Below are positions 14,913 through 22,416 of a stretch of DNA of 36,554 bases, piece after piece. Source of the DNA: Alkanophaga liquidiphilum (GTDB lineage: Archaea > Halobacteriota > Syntropharchaeia > Alkanophagales > B39-G2); NCBI GenBank assembly GCA_029259535.1, contig JAPHEF010000019.1, positions 1 to 36,554 of the forward strand, in the 5' to 3' direction. The number at the start of each line of letters is the position of its first letter. The stretch's first letter is position 1. The notes beneath the pieces were generated by a model that made no database searches, had not been told where the DNA came from, and worked only from the letters and a program-made list of their open reading frames with translations. The position numbers and the translations under genes are program-made.

Positions 14913-15120
14913 GTCAGCTTCTCCCGTCTGAAGACGGGAGCTTGCCCTCGTCTGCGGGACGCCGTCCCGTTTCATCGAGCCAATCAGGATGGCTGACCTC
15001 ACCCCTCATCGGGTTGGAAATCTGGCTTAAAGCCGCTCCAACCCATCAACAAAATAGTAGGCCCCAAAATATAAATAACTTCCGCCAATTCCTCCCCTGA
15101 AGGGGCTTCCTTGGCGGTGC
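14913..15120 (-). mobile_element. IS200/IS605-like non-autonomous hairpin element, copy B
   Basis: Best-preserved copy of the family. One end is GTCAGCTT plus a perfect 8-bp hairpin CTCCCGTC-TGAA-GACGGGAG (14921-14940) followed by GCTTGCCCTCG. The other end is a long hairpin with outer arms CCGCCAA/TTGGCGG and inner CCCCTGAAGGGG (15082-15117). Between them is about 140 bases with no gene, including segments shared with copies A and D (GAGCCAATCAG, CATCGGG..GGAAA, AAAGCCGCTCC). Read on the minus strand the first hairpin ends in GAAGCTGAC, like the right end of TnpB elements. It lies between the ferredoxin gene (promoter side) and the beta-propeller gene. Confidence 0.65.
15068..15078 (+). promoter_or_regulatory. 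TATA box inside element B, upstream of the beta-propeller gene
   Basis: AATATAAATAA is a good archaeal TATA box, about 70 bases before the GTG start at 15142. A transcript would start near 15100, inside the terminal hairpin of element B. A short ATG-GAA-AAA-TGA frame (15129-15140) ends one base before the GTG codon. Confidence 0.5.
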
Positions 15121-15141
15121 TGGTGAAAATGGAAAAATGAA

Positions 15142-16197
15142 GTGGAAAAACAATGCCTAGCATTGGCGGTTTGCATAGTCTTATTAGAGGTTATGGGCGT
15201 GTCGGTGAGTTCAGCAACTGGTAATGTGGTCAGATCCTTTCCTGCCCCTGAAGGGACACAACCAAATGGTTTGGCGTGGGATGGCAGCAATCTGTGGATG
15301 TCTTCCTACATGTTGGAAGGTGGGATATACAAGTTAGACCCCGTAGATGGTTCAGTGCTAGGGGTATACACGCCTCCGACAGCTCAGTATAATGGTTATG
15401 GCGGTCTAACTTATGATGGGACCTATCTCTGGCAAGCAGACTCCTACGGAGGGGGAATATACAAGTTAAGTCCGTCGGATTGTTCAATAATTTCGACCAT
15501 TCCAAGCCCTGATAGATATCCTAGTGATCTGGCGTGGGACGGTAGCTATCTTTGGGTATGCGGATACCCTTCCCAAAAAATATACAAAATAAGCCCTGTC
15601 GATGGTTCAATAGTGGCAGAGTTCAATGTCCCTGAAGGAACCGGACAAGCCCAAACCGCTGGATTAGCCTATGATGGTGAATATCTGTGGTTATCTGGGA
15701 CCAGTTGTATCTTCAAACTCGACCCGTCGAATTGCGAAGTGGTCTCCTCTTTCGAAGCGCCGTGCTCTCGTCCAGACAGTTTAGCATGGGACGGTGAGTA
15801 TCTGTGGTGTGCTTCATTTGATGAAGGGATGATCTACCAAATTGACGTGAGTTGCATATCAGAAGAGCCAACAGTCACCATTGAAACGGACAAATTCAAA
15901 TACTCCCCTGGCGACGTAATGACCATCACACTGGCCATCGCAAATCCAACGGAAAACAGCGTAATGTTCCAATGGTATTGGGGGGTTCCTCAGTATGGCG
16001 TTTGGGTTCCCGTGATGTCCGCTCCAATACCGGCAGGCTACGATGACACAGTCGATTTCAGCTTCCCCATTCCGAATTGGGGTCCAACGCCTTTTGGCAA
16101 TGTCTTCTATGTGCGGTTGCGCGATGTAAGTGGCAAAGTCTTGGATACAGATGTCGCATACTGGCTTTATAGTCCTAGTAGAGAAGGGGTGCAGTAA
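15142..16197 (+). CDS. Secreted beta-propeller protein with C-terminal Ig-like domain
   Basis: 351 aa. The hydrophobic start MEKQCLALAVCIVLLEVMGV plus VSSA looks like a signal peptide of about 26 residues. Residues 28-235 contain at least five repeats of about 40-45 aa with the core LAWDGSYLW and IYKLDPVDGS, as in YncE/quinoprotein-like propellers. The C-terminal 95 residues (PTVTIETDKFKYSPGDVMTI, then LAIANPTENSVMFQWYW) look like a single beta-sandwich domain. No membrane anchor or PEF-type sorting tail is seen at the C-terminus. Start GTG 15142 is chosen because it gives the signal peptide; its ribosome binding site is poor. The promoter appears to come from element B. Codon use is less G+C-rich than in neighbouring genes, which may mark acquisition. 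Confidence 0.8.
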   Translation: MEKQCLALAVCIVLLEVMGVSVSSATGNVVRSFPAPEGTQPNGLAWDGSNLWMSSYMLEGGIYKLDPVDGSVLGVYTPPTAQYNGYGGLTYDGTYLWQADSYGGGIYKLSPSDCSIISTIPSPDRYPSDLAWDGSYLWVCGYPSQKIYKISPVDGSIVAEFNVPEGTGQAQTAGLAYDGEYLWLSGTSCIFKLDPSNCEVVSSFEAPCSRPDSLAWDGEYLWCASFDEGMIYQIDVSCISEEPTVTIETDKFKYSPGDVMTITLAIANPTENSVMFQWYWGVPQYGVWVPVMSAPIPAGYDDTVDFSFPIPNWGPTPFGNVFYVRLRDVSGKVLDTDVAYWLYSPSREGVQ

Positions 16198-16511
16198 GAG
16201 ATAGACATTGCAAAAGAGATGAAGAAAACGACAGAAGAATAGAAACACCAAACTAAAAGAATTTCACTTCTTTATTTTTTAAATCTTTTATCAGGATAGG
16301 TTCAAACAATAAATTACGAAGGTCTCACGAGAGAGAATAGTATTGTATAGGCACGTAAAATTATTATATAGCAAAAAATAAAGTAAATTCGAATGAGGCG
16401 AAAAGATTGAAAAGTTGAAAAAGCAATAAATTTGCGCATAAAAAAGAATGAAACTGTTTAAATGCTGAGATGTAGAGCGCAAAATGCTTTACTACATGAA
16501 ATACCCTCTTT
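16198..16511. other. A+T-rich intergenic region
   Basis: 314 bases with no supported gene. A T-rich stretch at about 16267-16289 (tttattttttaaatctttt) is a plausible terminator for the beta-propeller gene. The rest is A+T-rich without a recognisable repeat or RNA. Confidence 0.4.
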
Positions 16512-17657
16512 TCAAACTTGAGTGGTTAAAGGAGAGCGCCTTTTTCCTCCAACAACGCCTTTCATGCGCTCAAACGCCGCTTTCAGGTCTTCGATGCTCG
16601 CAGCGTAGGATATTCGCACGTGTTTTTTCCCGAACTTCCCGAATGCAGAGCCGGGGGTCACGATGACGCCTCGCTGCCTCATGGCTTCCACGAAACCTTC
16701 TTCGTCCTCCACTTCCGGGAAAACGTAAAACGCCCCTCTCGGCTTCACAAACATCAGTCCAAGCCTTTTTAAAGCGTCGACGACGAAGTCCCGGCGGCGG
16801 CGGAACTCTCGAACCATCTCGGTGACGCAGTCCTGCGGACCGGTGATTGCGGCGAGCGCCGCCTTTTGCGAGACTGAGGATGCGCACGCTTGAATATACT
16901 GATGGATCTTCAACATTTCCTCCACGAAGTCACGGGGCGCCGCCAAGTAACCAAGCCGCCAGCCCGTCATCGCATACGTCTTCGAAACAGCGTTCACGGT
17001 CACTACGTTCTCGTAAAAGCTCGCAGGGCTGACGTGCTTCCCCTCGTAAATTATCTTCTCATAAACCTCGTCTGAGAAGATTATCAGGTCGTGGTCCTCG
17101 GCAAGCTCCGCAAACGCTTTCACACCTTCCCTGCTCATCACCGCCCCTGTAGGGTTTGCAGGAGAATTTAAAATTATAGCTTTCGTCTTTTCCGAAATCA
17201 ATTCGTTTGCGGCGTCAACGTCCATTGTCAGGTCCTCTTTGCGCAGCGGCACGCTCACGGGCTTACCTTCTGCGAGTTTTACGAGGTTTGCGTAAGAGAC
17301 GAAGCCAGGGTCTGGGAGCAAAACTTCGTCGCCACGCTCGACGAACGTATGAATTGCTATGTGCAGCGCCTCGCTTGCGCCGGAAGTGACTATTATCTCG
17401 TCCTTCGTCACGTCAATGCCGTTTTCCTTACGCAACTTCTCGCTTATCGCCTCCCTCAGCGCCTCTATGCCCTTCCCGAAGGTATAGCCGGTGAAACCCT
17501 CTATTATAGCGGCGATTGCCGCCTCCTTTATGTGCGGAGGCGTATCGAAGTCCGGTTCGCCAAGCCCCAAGTTTATGAAATCGCCGCCAGCAGCCTCGAA
17601 CGCCCTTCGTATGCCCGAAATTTCCATAGTTTTTATGCGGCTCGCAAGTCCGGGCAT
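16512..17657 (-). CDS. Pyridoxal-phosphate aminotransferase, class I/II
   Basis: 381 aa, fold type I aminotransferase of the aspartate/aromatic group. Visible residues are the NSPANPTGAV motif (Asn contacting PLP) near residues 163-172, SDEVYEKIIY near residues 193-202, the Schiff-base lysine in AVSKTYAMTGWRLGY near residue 224, and the carboxylate-binding arginine in KHVRISYA near the C-terminus. The start at 17657 (MPGLASRIKTMEISGIRRAF) matches archaeal AspC-like enzymes; upstream codons overlap the divergent gene. The exact amino donor cannot be read. With tyrA and proC nearby, an amino-acid biosynthesis role is likely, but they are not in one operon. Confidence 0.92.
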   Translation of the reverse strand: MPGLASRIKTMEISGIRRAFEAAGGDFINLGLGEPDFDTPPHIKEAAIAAIIEGFTGYTFGKGIEALREAISEKLRKENGIDVTKDEIIVTSGASEALHIAIHTFVERGDEVLLPDPGFVSYANLVKLAEGKPVSVPLRKEDLTMDVDAANELISEKTKAIILNSPANPTGAVMSREGVKAFAELAEDHDLIIFSDEVYEKIIYEGKHVSPASFYENVVTVNAVSKTYAMTGWRLGYLAAPRDFVEEMLKIHQYIQACASSVSQKAALAAITGPQDCVTEMVREFRRRRDFVVDALKRLGLMFVKPRGAFYVFPEVEDEEGFVEAMRQRGVIVTPGSAFGKFGKKHVRISYAASIEDLKAAFERMKGVVGGKRRSPLTTQV

Positions 17658-17691
17658 TAAGTTAATAAAGAAAAGAGCTAATGTTAAAAAG

Positions 17692-18504
17692 ATGAGCGGA
17701 AGTGGGAGGAAAGAGCCGTGGAATGCGCCGCTGCTGCAAATCCTGAACAACCTCTCAGCTTACATTTCGGAGCACAAAGTTCTGTCGGAGGAGGAGCTTT
17801 GGTTCGTGATAAACAAGGAGGTAGAAAAGCTCAGCGGTGACACCCGTGTGGAACTGGAAACGGCGCTCGAAGGAGGTAGCCTCCCCGAACTGATATTCCA
17901 GAGCATAACGACGCACGAGAAGCTTTCAGTGTTCTCACCAGACCTGCATGTCAAGCTGAATTACCAAGGCGAGATTTTCTACTGCCCGCCGTCGCACCGC
18001 TTCATGCATGAGGAAATCGAGAAGGCGTTCTTGCGGCTGGCGTTCCTGCGGGCACCCTTAGATGAAATGTGTGAAGTTCTGAGCGATTTCCTTGAGAGGG
18101 CAGGCTACAACGTCTCAGAAATCGAGCGAAAGGATACGCACGTGGAGATGAGCGCCGAGAAGCGCTACACCTATCTTAAGCTTTTCCTGCTCCCTACGGT
18201 GAACTATATCCCCACATTTCTGGGCGAGTTAAAAGAGCAAGAGAGATTGGAGGAGGGCAAAAGGACTGTTTTGGTAGTCCCTACGGAGAGGACGCCACTG
18301 CCGTTCATAAGGTTCTTCAGAGAATTTCCATTGGATGAGGACATCCTCGTGTGGGTTACGGACGTCCAGAGGGGCGCGGTGAACCCGTTCATAGGCAATC
18401 CTGAGGACGAGGACATAGAAAGTTGCTTTGAAAACCCGGACAGGGCACGGCACGCCGTCGGCATCTGGATGCGGAAGATGCAGATACCTGATGAGGAGTT
18501 CTGA
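17692..18504 (+). CDS. Unrecognised archaeal protein
   Basis: 270 aa soluble protein with no signal peptide or membrane segment. It starts MSGSGRKEPWNAPLLQILNN at ATG 17692, chosen because upstream in-frame codons are antisense to the aminotransferase gene. Only 34 bases separate the two divergent starts, so the promoters must overlap the opposite genes or each other. The middle is helical and acidic (residues 20-70), followed by FYCPPSHRFMHEEIEKAFLR and a more mixed C-terminal half with VLVVPTERTPLPFIRFF and ILVWVTDVQRGAVNPFIGNP. I see no catalytic signature and do not recognise the family. Codon use matches the neighbours. Confidence 0.75.
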   Translation: MSGSGRKEPWNAPLLQILNNLSAYISEHKVLSEEELWFVINKEVEKLSGDTRVELETALEGGSLPELIFQSITTHEKLSVFSPDLHVKLNYQGEIFYCPPSHRFMHEEIEKAFLRLAFLRAPLDEMCEVLSDFLERAGYNVSEIERKDTHVEMSAEKRYTYLKLFLLPTVNYIPTFLGELKEQERLEEGKRTVLVVPTERTPLPFIRFFREFPLDEDILVWVTDVQRGAVNPFIGNPEDEDIESCFENPDRARHAVGIWMRKMQIPDEEF

Positions 18505-18543
18505 GGATAACTTTTTAACCAAGAATGCATCCCAATAATAAAA

Positions 18544-18617
18544 GGGTCCGTAGCTTAGCCAGGTAGAGCACCCGGCTCATAACCGGGCGGTCGAGGGTTC
18601 GAATCCCTCCGGACCCA
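18544..18617 (+). tRNA. tRNA with CAU anticodon (probably elongator Met)
   Basis: 74 nt. Acceptor GGGTCCG/CGGACCC, discriminator A. Anticodon stem CCCGG/CCGGG around CTCATAA, anticodon CAT. T arm GAGGG-TTCGAAT-CCCTC. The anticodon stem lacks the run of three G-C pairs next to the loop seen in initiator tRNA, so elongator Met is favoured; tRNA-Ile2 with a modified C34 is not excluded. No CCA encoded. Confidence 0.9.
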
Positions 18618-18673
18618 CTATCCTAAGGAGAGGGTGCTACTAATTCCTGATTTTCAAAGACGCCGGGCAAGGC

Positions 18674-18840
18674 TATTTATACGTCGGGACGGAATGCCAC
18701 CGCCGTAAGGCGGGGCGAGCGAAGTAAGTAACTAAGCCTCACCATCGACCGTTGCGACGGCGAGAGCGCCACCAGTAATTCGACGACTAAATTGAGAGCT
18801 AATGAGCTACAGGGGTGGCTGCTTTTCGCTTTGGTGAGGT
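18674..18840 (+). ncRNA. Possible structured non-coding RNA with its own TATA box
   Basis: No protein frame is plausible here. A TATA box (TATTTATA, 18674-18681) is followed at promoter distance by hairpins. They include CCGCC-GTAA-GGCGG with a GNRA loop (18700-18713), CCGT-TGCG-ACGG (18749-18760), GGCG-AGAG-CGCC (18759-18770, an alternative to the previous one) and AGCT-AATG-AGCT (18797-18808) followed by ACA. Two longer pairings are nested around them: CCTCACC (18737-18743) with GGTGAGG (18833-18839), and GCCACC (18768-18773) with GGTGGC (18814-18819). T-rich sequence follows the inner stem. SRP RNA, RNase P RNA and C/D box signatures were not seen; an H/ACA-type RNA is possible because of the ACA after a hairpin. 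Existence of the RNA is inferred. Confidence 0.35.
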
Positions 18841-18892
18841 GAGGAAGAACGTTAAGTTCTCAAAATTTCATCATTCTTTCCCATCTTCACAC

Positions 18893-19080
18893 TCCCGCCG
18901 CCAAGGAAGCCTTGGGAGGAATTGGCGGAAGTCATTTACATTCTCAACGACAATACTGTGTTGTAGCTCCGAAGCGGCTTCAAGCCACCGGGGGTGCGGT
19001 CGGTCAGCCGCCACCGTGACGGCACGATGAAGCAGCTCAACGGGCCGAAACGAGCGCAAGCTCCTGACTTCAGTCGGCCT
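18893..19080 (+). mobile_element. IS200/IS605-like non-autonomous hairpin element, copy D (inverted)
   Basis: The reverse complement aligns with copy B along its length. It has a GACTGAAGTC-type hairpin followed by GGAGCTTGCGCTCG, then GCTTCATCGTGCC, GGCTGACCGACCGCACC, TGAAGCCGCTTCGGAGC, and finally the long hairpin CCGCCAATTCCTCCC/CTTCCTTGGCGG (18897-18927 on the plus strand). It is the only copy in this orientation. The TATA-like sequence of copies A and B is degenerate here. It lies between the possible RNA at 18674-18840 and the 3' end of proC and interrupts no gene. Confidence 0.6.
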
Positions 19081-19116
19081 CAACAACCACCCGCTCCGCA
19101 GGTGCGTCAGTTCCTC

Positions 19117-19932
19117 TCAGCCCGTAGCTTTTGCAATCTCTCTTGCCCTTTTTGTAGCTTCGATGACGGCGTCAATGAAGGCAGCACGCACGCACCTCTC
19201 CTCTAACGCCTTTATACCACTGATGGTCGTCCCGCCGGGTGACGTTATTAGCTCTTTTACCTCTGCCGGACTCCTCCCCGAGATTACCATCTTTGCGGCG
19301 CCCTCAGCCACCTCGGCGGCGAGACGCACGGCTACGCTACGGGGCAAACCCTCGTGGACGGCGCCGTCCGCTAAAGCGTCAATAACGACGGCAAGAAATG
19401 CAATTCCACTGCCGCTGAGTCCTGTAACGACGTCCATGTCCCTCTCGTCCACGGTGAGCACGCTGCCCACCGCTCCAAATATTCGCTTTGTGACGTTTTC
19501 ATCACGTTCATCGGCGTAGGCGCCTCTGCATATGACGGAGACGGCGGCACCGACGACGCATGCGATGTTTGGCATTACACGCACCACCCTCGGCGCTTCC
19601 ACGCCGCTCTCTTTCAGTGTCGTTTCAATGCTTGTAGTGCTGACGCCCGCCGCCACCGAAATTATCGTTTTGCCGCCGGCAGCCGCCGCAATTTCTTGCA
19701 GAACGCCTGCTACGTCACGAGGCTTAACCGCAATTATTATGACATCAGCATGACTTGCAAGCTCCTCGTTGCTCCCGCAAACGACGACGCAGAGCTCCTC
19801 CTTTAGCCTCTCCACTTTTGCCATATCTATATCACTTACGAGCAAATCCTCCGGCGAGGAGACACAAGTACGGAGGATGCCACGTAGGAGCGCCTCGCCT
19901 ATGTTCCCCACGCCTATGATTCCTATTTTCAC
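19117..19932 (-). CDS. proC: Pyrroline-5-carboxylate reductase
   Basis: 271 aa, the family's normal length. Reduces pyrroline-5-carboxylate to proline with NAD(P)H. The N-terminal Rossmann motif is KIGIIGVGNIGEALLRGIL, and VIIIAVKPRDVAGVLQEI follows. The C-terminal dimerisation domain carries LSGSGIAFLAVVIDALADGA and the signature VKELITSPGGTTISGIKALE. The start is GTG 19932 with GGGGGTGGTG upstream; an ATG seven codons further upstream is less likely. It is divergent from tyrA with 55 bases between the starts. Confidence 0.95.
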   Translation of the reverse strand: MKIGIIGVGNIGEALLRGILRTCVSSPEDLLVSDIDMAKVERLKEELCVVVCGSNEELASHADVIIIAVKPRDVAGVLQEIAAAAGGKTIISVAAGVSTTSIETTLKESGVEAPRVVRVMPNIACVVGAAVSVICRGAYADERDENVTKRIFGAVGSVLTVDERDMDVVTGLSGSGIAFLAVVIDALADGAVHEGLPRSVAVRLAAEVAEGAAKMVISGRSPAEVKELITSPGGTTISGIKALEERCVRAAFIDAVIEATKRAREIAKATG

Positions 19933-19987
19933 AGACACCACCCCCAACCACATGCTTTTAAGCGAGGATGGTAAATAAAAAGAAGGC

Positions 19988-20881
19988 ATGGACGACGAGA
20001 CGAGTTTTAGCCTCAAGGTCGCAGTCGTGGGCGGGGCGGGCGGCATGGGACGCTGGTTCTCGAGGTTCTTCAAGGAGCACGGCGCCGCAGTCACGATAAT
20101 TGACGTAAGCGACGACACTGAGCGTGTGGCTGCCGACTTGGAGGTCAAGTTCCTTAAAGCCGATGCTTGCCGTTGCCCAGACGTGATACGGGCGACGGAT
20201 GTCGTTTTGGTCTCGGTGCCTATAGACGTGGTCGTAGATGTCATAAAAGGCGTCGCACCGGAAATGCGTCCCGGCACGCTCCTCTGCGACGTAACTTCCG
20301 TGAAGAGAACACCGATGGAGGCGATGCTTAGATACGCAGCGGAGGGCGTCGAAGTCTTAGGCACGCACCCGATGTTCGGACCGACGGCGAAAAGCCTCCA
20401 AGGACAAACAATGATCGTCGTGCGTGGGCGGCACGGCAGACTCTGCGAGCGTATCTGCGAGCTTTTCAGGCGTGACGGCGCAAGACTCACTTTTACGACG
20501 GCGGAGGCGCACGACGAGGCAATGCGGGTAATTCAGGGCTTGACGCACTTCGTGCTCATCGCCTATGGGCTGACGCTTCGCATGCTGGACTTTGACGTTT
20601 CCGCCGCAAAGCCGCTGATGAGCCCGCTCTACGAAATCATATTCGACATCGTCGGCAGAATCCTGCATCAAAACCCCCACCTCTATGGGCTCATTCAGAT
20701 GAACCTCGACGTTCAGGACGTTCATGAAGCGTTCATAGAGGTGTGCGAGCGGTTAAGCTCTTTTGTTGCGGGGAGAGACATAAAGGGCTTTGCAGAAGCG
20801 ATGCGGGCGGCGGCGTCGCATTTCGGCGACACGAAAGCGGCGCTGGAACGCACCGATAAACTCATTTACAAAATCACATAA
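19988..20881 (+). CDS. tyrA: Prephenate dehydrogenase
   Basis: 297 aa. Oxidative decarboxylation of prephenate to 4-hydroxyphenylpyruvate in tyrosine synthesis. The NAD(P)-binding motif VAVVGGAGGMGRWFSRFF is at about residues 11-28. The catalytic-domain motifs VLVSVPIDVVVDVI, LCDVTSVKRTPMEAM (residues 101-115) and VLGTHPMFGPTAKSLQGQTM are all present. The helical C-terminal domain includes IQGLTHFVLIAYGLTLRM. There is no chorismate mutase or ACT domain, so it is a monofunctional enzyme. An A+T-rich TATA-like stretch precedes the ATG in the short intergenic gap with proC; no clear ribosome binding site. Confidence 0.94.
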   Translation: MDDETSFSLKVAVVGGAGGMGRWFSRFFKEHGAAVTIIDVSDDTERVAADLEVKFLKADACRCPDVIRATDVVLVSVPIDVVVDVIKGVAPEMRPGTLLCDVTSVKRTPMEAMLRYAAEGVEVLGTHPMFGPTAKSLQGQTMIVVRGRHGRLCERICELFRRDGARLTFTTAEAHDEAMRVIQGLTHFVLIAYGLTLRMLDFDVSAAKPLMSPLYEIIFDIVGRILHQNPHLYGLIQMNLDVQDVHEAFIEVCERLSSFVAGRDIKGFAEAMRAAASHFGDTKAALERTDKLIYKIT

Positions 20882-20941
20882 AGCTCCAGCTTTGCAAGCA
20901 TAAAAATAGAGGAGTTTGTTGAAAAACCAAACCTATCTTTA

Positions 20942-21643
20942 CTATTGCTTGCGCTTGCGGTTAAAGAAGACGAACAGTCCGATCGTTGCTGCAAACGGGA
21001 TTGCGATCGTTGCGAATTCTGGGATAAATTCTGGAGTAGTATACGTCGCATCATGTGACGGTGGAACAAATGCAATTGGGGCATTACTATCATCTGCGCC
21101 TACCGCATCAAAGTGCACCTTTACCGTGCTGGTGGGTATTATCTCAACAGGCACGGTTATGGTTTCGCCTTTGATAAGTTTGCCATCATCAGGAATTTTG
21201 ATCTCCACGACCGCAAAATGTACGCTGCTACCATAGATATAGACGCCATGTCCCGGGTATTCGTAGTCGGGGTCTGTTTCCTCTACCAATGCTTTATTGT
21301 TGGGTTTTATGGTGCCATCATAAGGACCTACAGTGCTGCCATCGACTTTAACCGTCACATTGCCCGCGGGATCCCTATCTACGGCAACAAGCAGGTATAG
21401 ATGATAAATATCTCCTGCATTATGATTAGTTATATTCAAATCAAAGAAAGTTGCTGTTGTTACGTAGCTTTCATGGAGCCATGCGTCATCTGAATCATCT
21501 ACATAGGTGCTTGGAGACGGTTCGAGCCATAATTTACCGCCATTACCACCTGCCATGACGCATGGAACAGCTGATATCAAAAGCAACAAAACTGCAAGCG
21601 ATACAGGAAAACATATACCAATCTTCTTGCCTTCATTCTTCAT
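20942..21643 (-). CDS. Secreted protein with PEF-CTERM-like sorting tail
   Basis: 233 aa. The signal peptide is KKIGICFPVSLAVLLLLISA followed by VPCVMA (cleavage near residue 31). The mature part is beta-rich (residues 40-195) and contains no recognised enzyme motif. The C-terminus has IPEF (about residues 206-209), a hydrophobic helix ATIAIPFAATIGLFVFF, and the basic cluster NRKRKQ. This three-part tail is the PEF-CTERM sorting signal of methanogen-type archaea, processed by an archaeosortase that joins the protein to the cell surface. No archaeosortase gene is in the window. GGAGGTAGAGG precedes the ATG, and a TATA box lies upstream. Confidence 0.8.
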   Translation of the reverse strand: MKNEGKKIGICFPVSLAVLLLLISAVPCVMAGGNGGKLWLEPSPSTYVDDSDDAWLHESYVTTATFFDLNITNHNAGDIYHLYLLVAVDRDPAGNVTVKVDGSTVGPYDGTIKPNNKALVEETDPDYEYPGHGVYIYGSSVHFAVVEIKIPDDGKLIKGETITVPVEIIPTSTVKVHFDAVGADDSNAPIAFVPPSHDATYTTPEFIPEFATIAIPFAATIGLFVFFNRKRKQ

Positions 21644-21687
21644 CCTCTACCTCCATCTTGCTCGTGATGAAGAATATGGTAACAAGC

Positions 21688-21698
21688 ATTATAAATAC
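21688..21698 (-). promoter_or_regulatory. TATA box for the PEF-CTERM gene
   Basis: On the minus strand TATTTATAATG lies about 50 bases before the ATG at 21643. The predicted transcript start near 21668 leaves a leader of about 25 bases with a good ribosome binding site. Confidence 0.55.
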
Positions 21699-21739
21699 TT
21701 TTCTGTAATATAAACAGACTTGTCGCATTGCCACCTCAG

Positions 21740-22330
21740 ATGATTGTAATATCACATGAACAGCCTACGGAAAAGGTTTCAGTTCCTGAACAGGCTTTTT
21801 ACAGCTAAGCGAAAGAAGAACGCTTTAATTCGCTTAGTGAGGGGAATACCGCTTCCATAAAGCTACGCCGCCCTAAAGGTTCATCTCGTGTTTCCAACTC
21901 CGTGCTCTCTATGTTTCCTTCAGCTATAGAGCTTTATCTACAAATTTAGGCTTGTTCTGCAGTTGAGCATTTCCCGGATGAAAGACTTTGCGGACTTTGT
22001 GACTAGACAGCCCCTTGTTGTATAGCATCAAGATTAACTCATTCGCTTAACGTCGACGGCTGAATACACGTAGCACCTCTTTCTGATAGCTTTAACACTT
22101 ATTTCATCCAAGACTATCGTCTTTCGCTCCTTCTTCTCAGTGGAGCTGGCTATTTTCCTCCAGCTTTTTCACCGGTTTCAGCAGTTTGGAGGCGAGGTTA
22201 GCTCGGAGAGGTATCTCGCAGCCCGTACTGACGCCGTCTGGGAATACATGGCAATTCCGAGAATTTTGATCTCAAGAGGCTTTTTATCTTAAGACCAAGC
22301 CTTTCCACAGGCTTCTTCACAGTCACCATC
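21740..22330 (-). pseudogene. Decayed DDE transposase (insertion-sequence remnant)
   Basis: There is no intact frame, but the minus strand carries transposase-like pieces in several frames: SQTASVRAARYLSELT (about 22200-22250), then ERKTIVLDEISVKAIRKRCY with YSAVDVKRMS (about 22038-22140). The phrase TIVLDEISVKAIRKRCYVYSAVD matches the first-aspartate region of archaeal DDE transposases of the type that usually reads VDETxVKxxGKRxYxxxAVD. Further pieces toward 21740 are weaker. It fills most of the 770-base gap between the PEF-CTERM gene and the UPF0173 gene and is clearly dead. Termini were not located. Confidence 0.55.
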
Positions 22331-22416
22331 AAATATATCTATGCCCTCGGCACAAATTTTGCTGTCCAGAGACACATCCAATCTCCTAAAGCTAAGTTAA
22401 AATGAGGGGAGAATAA

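Noticed and set aside
14835..15002. N-terminal extension of the ferredoxin frame
   Set aside because: Most of the extra 56 codons (from 14913 on) come from hairpin element B, and the ferredoxin begins naturally at 14834.
18674..18840. SRP RNA or RNase P RNA
   Set aside because: Neither the SRP helix-8 GGAAG-type loop nor the RNase P conserved core was seen, and the length is too small.
18871..19086. 71-codon minus-strand frame over element D
   Set aside because: It translates the hairpin element itself; similar frames appear by chance in copy B.
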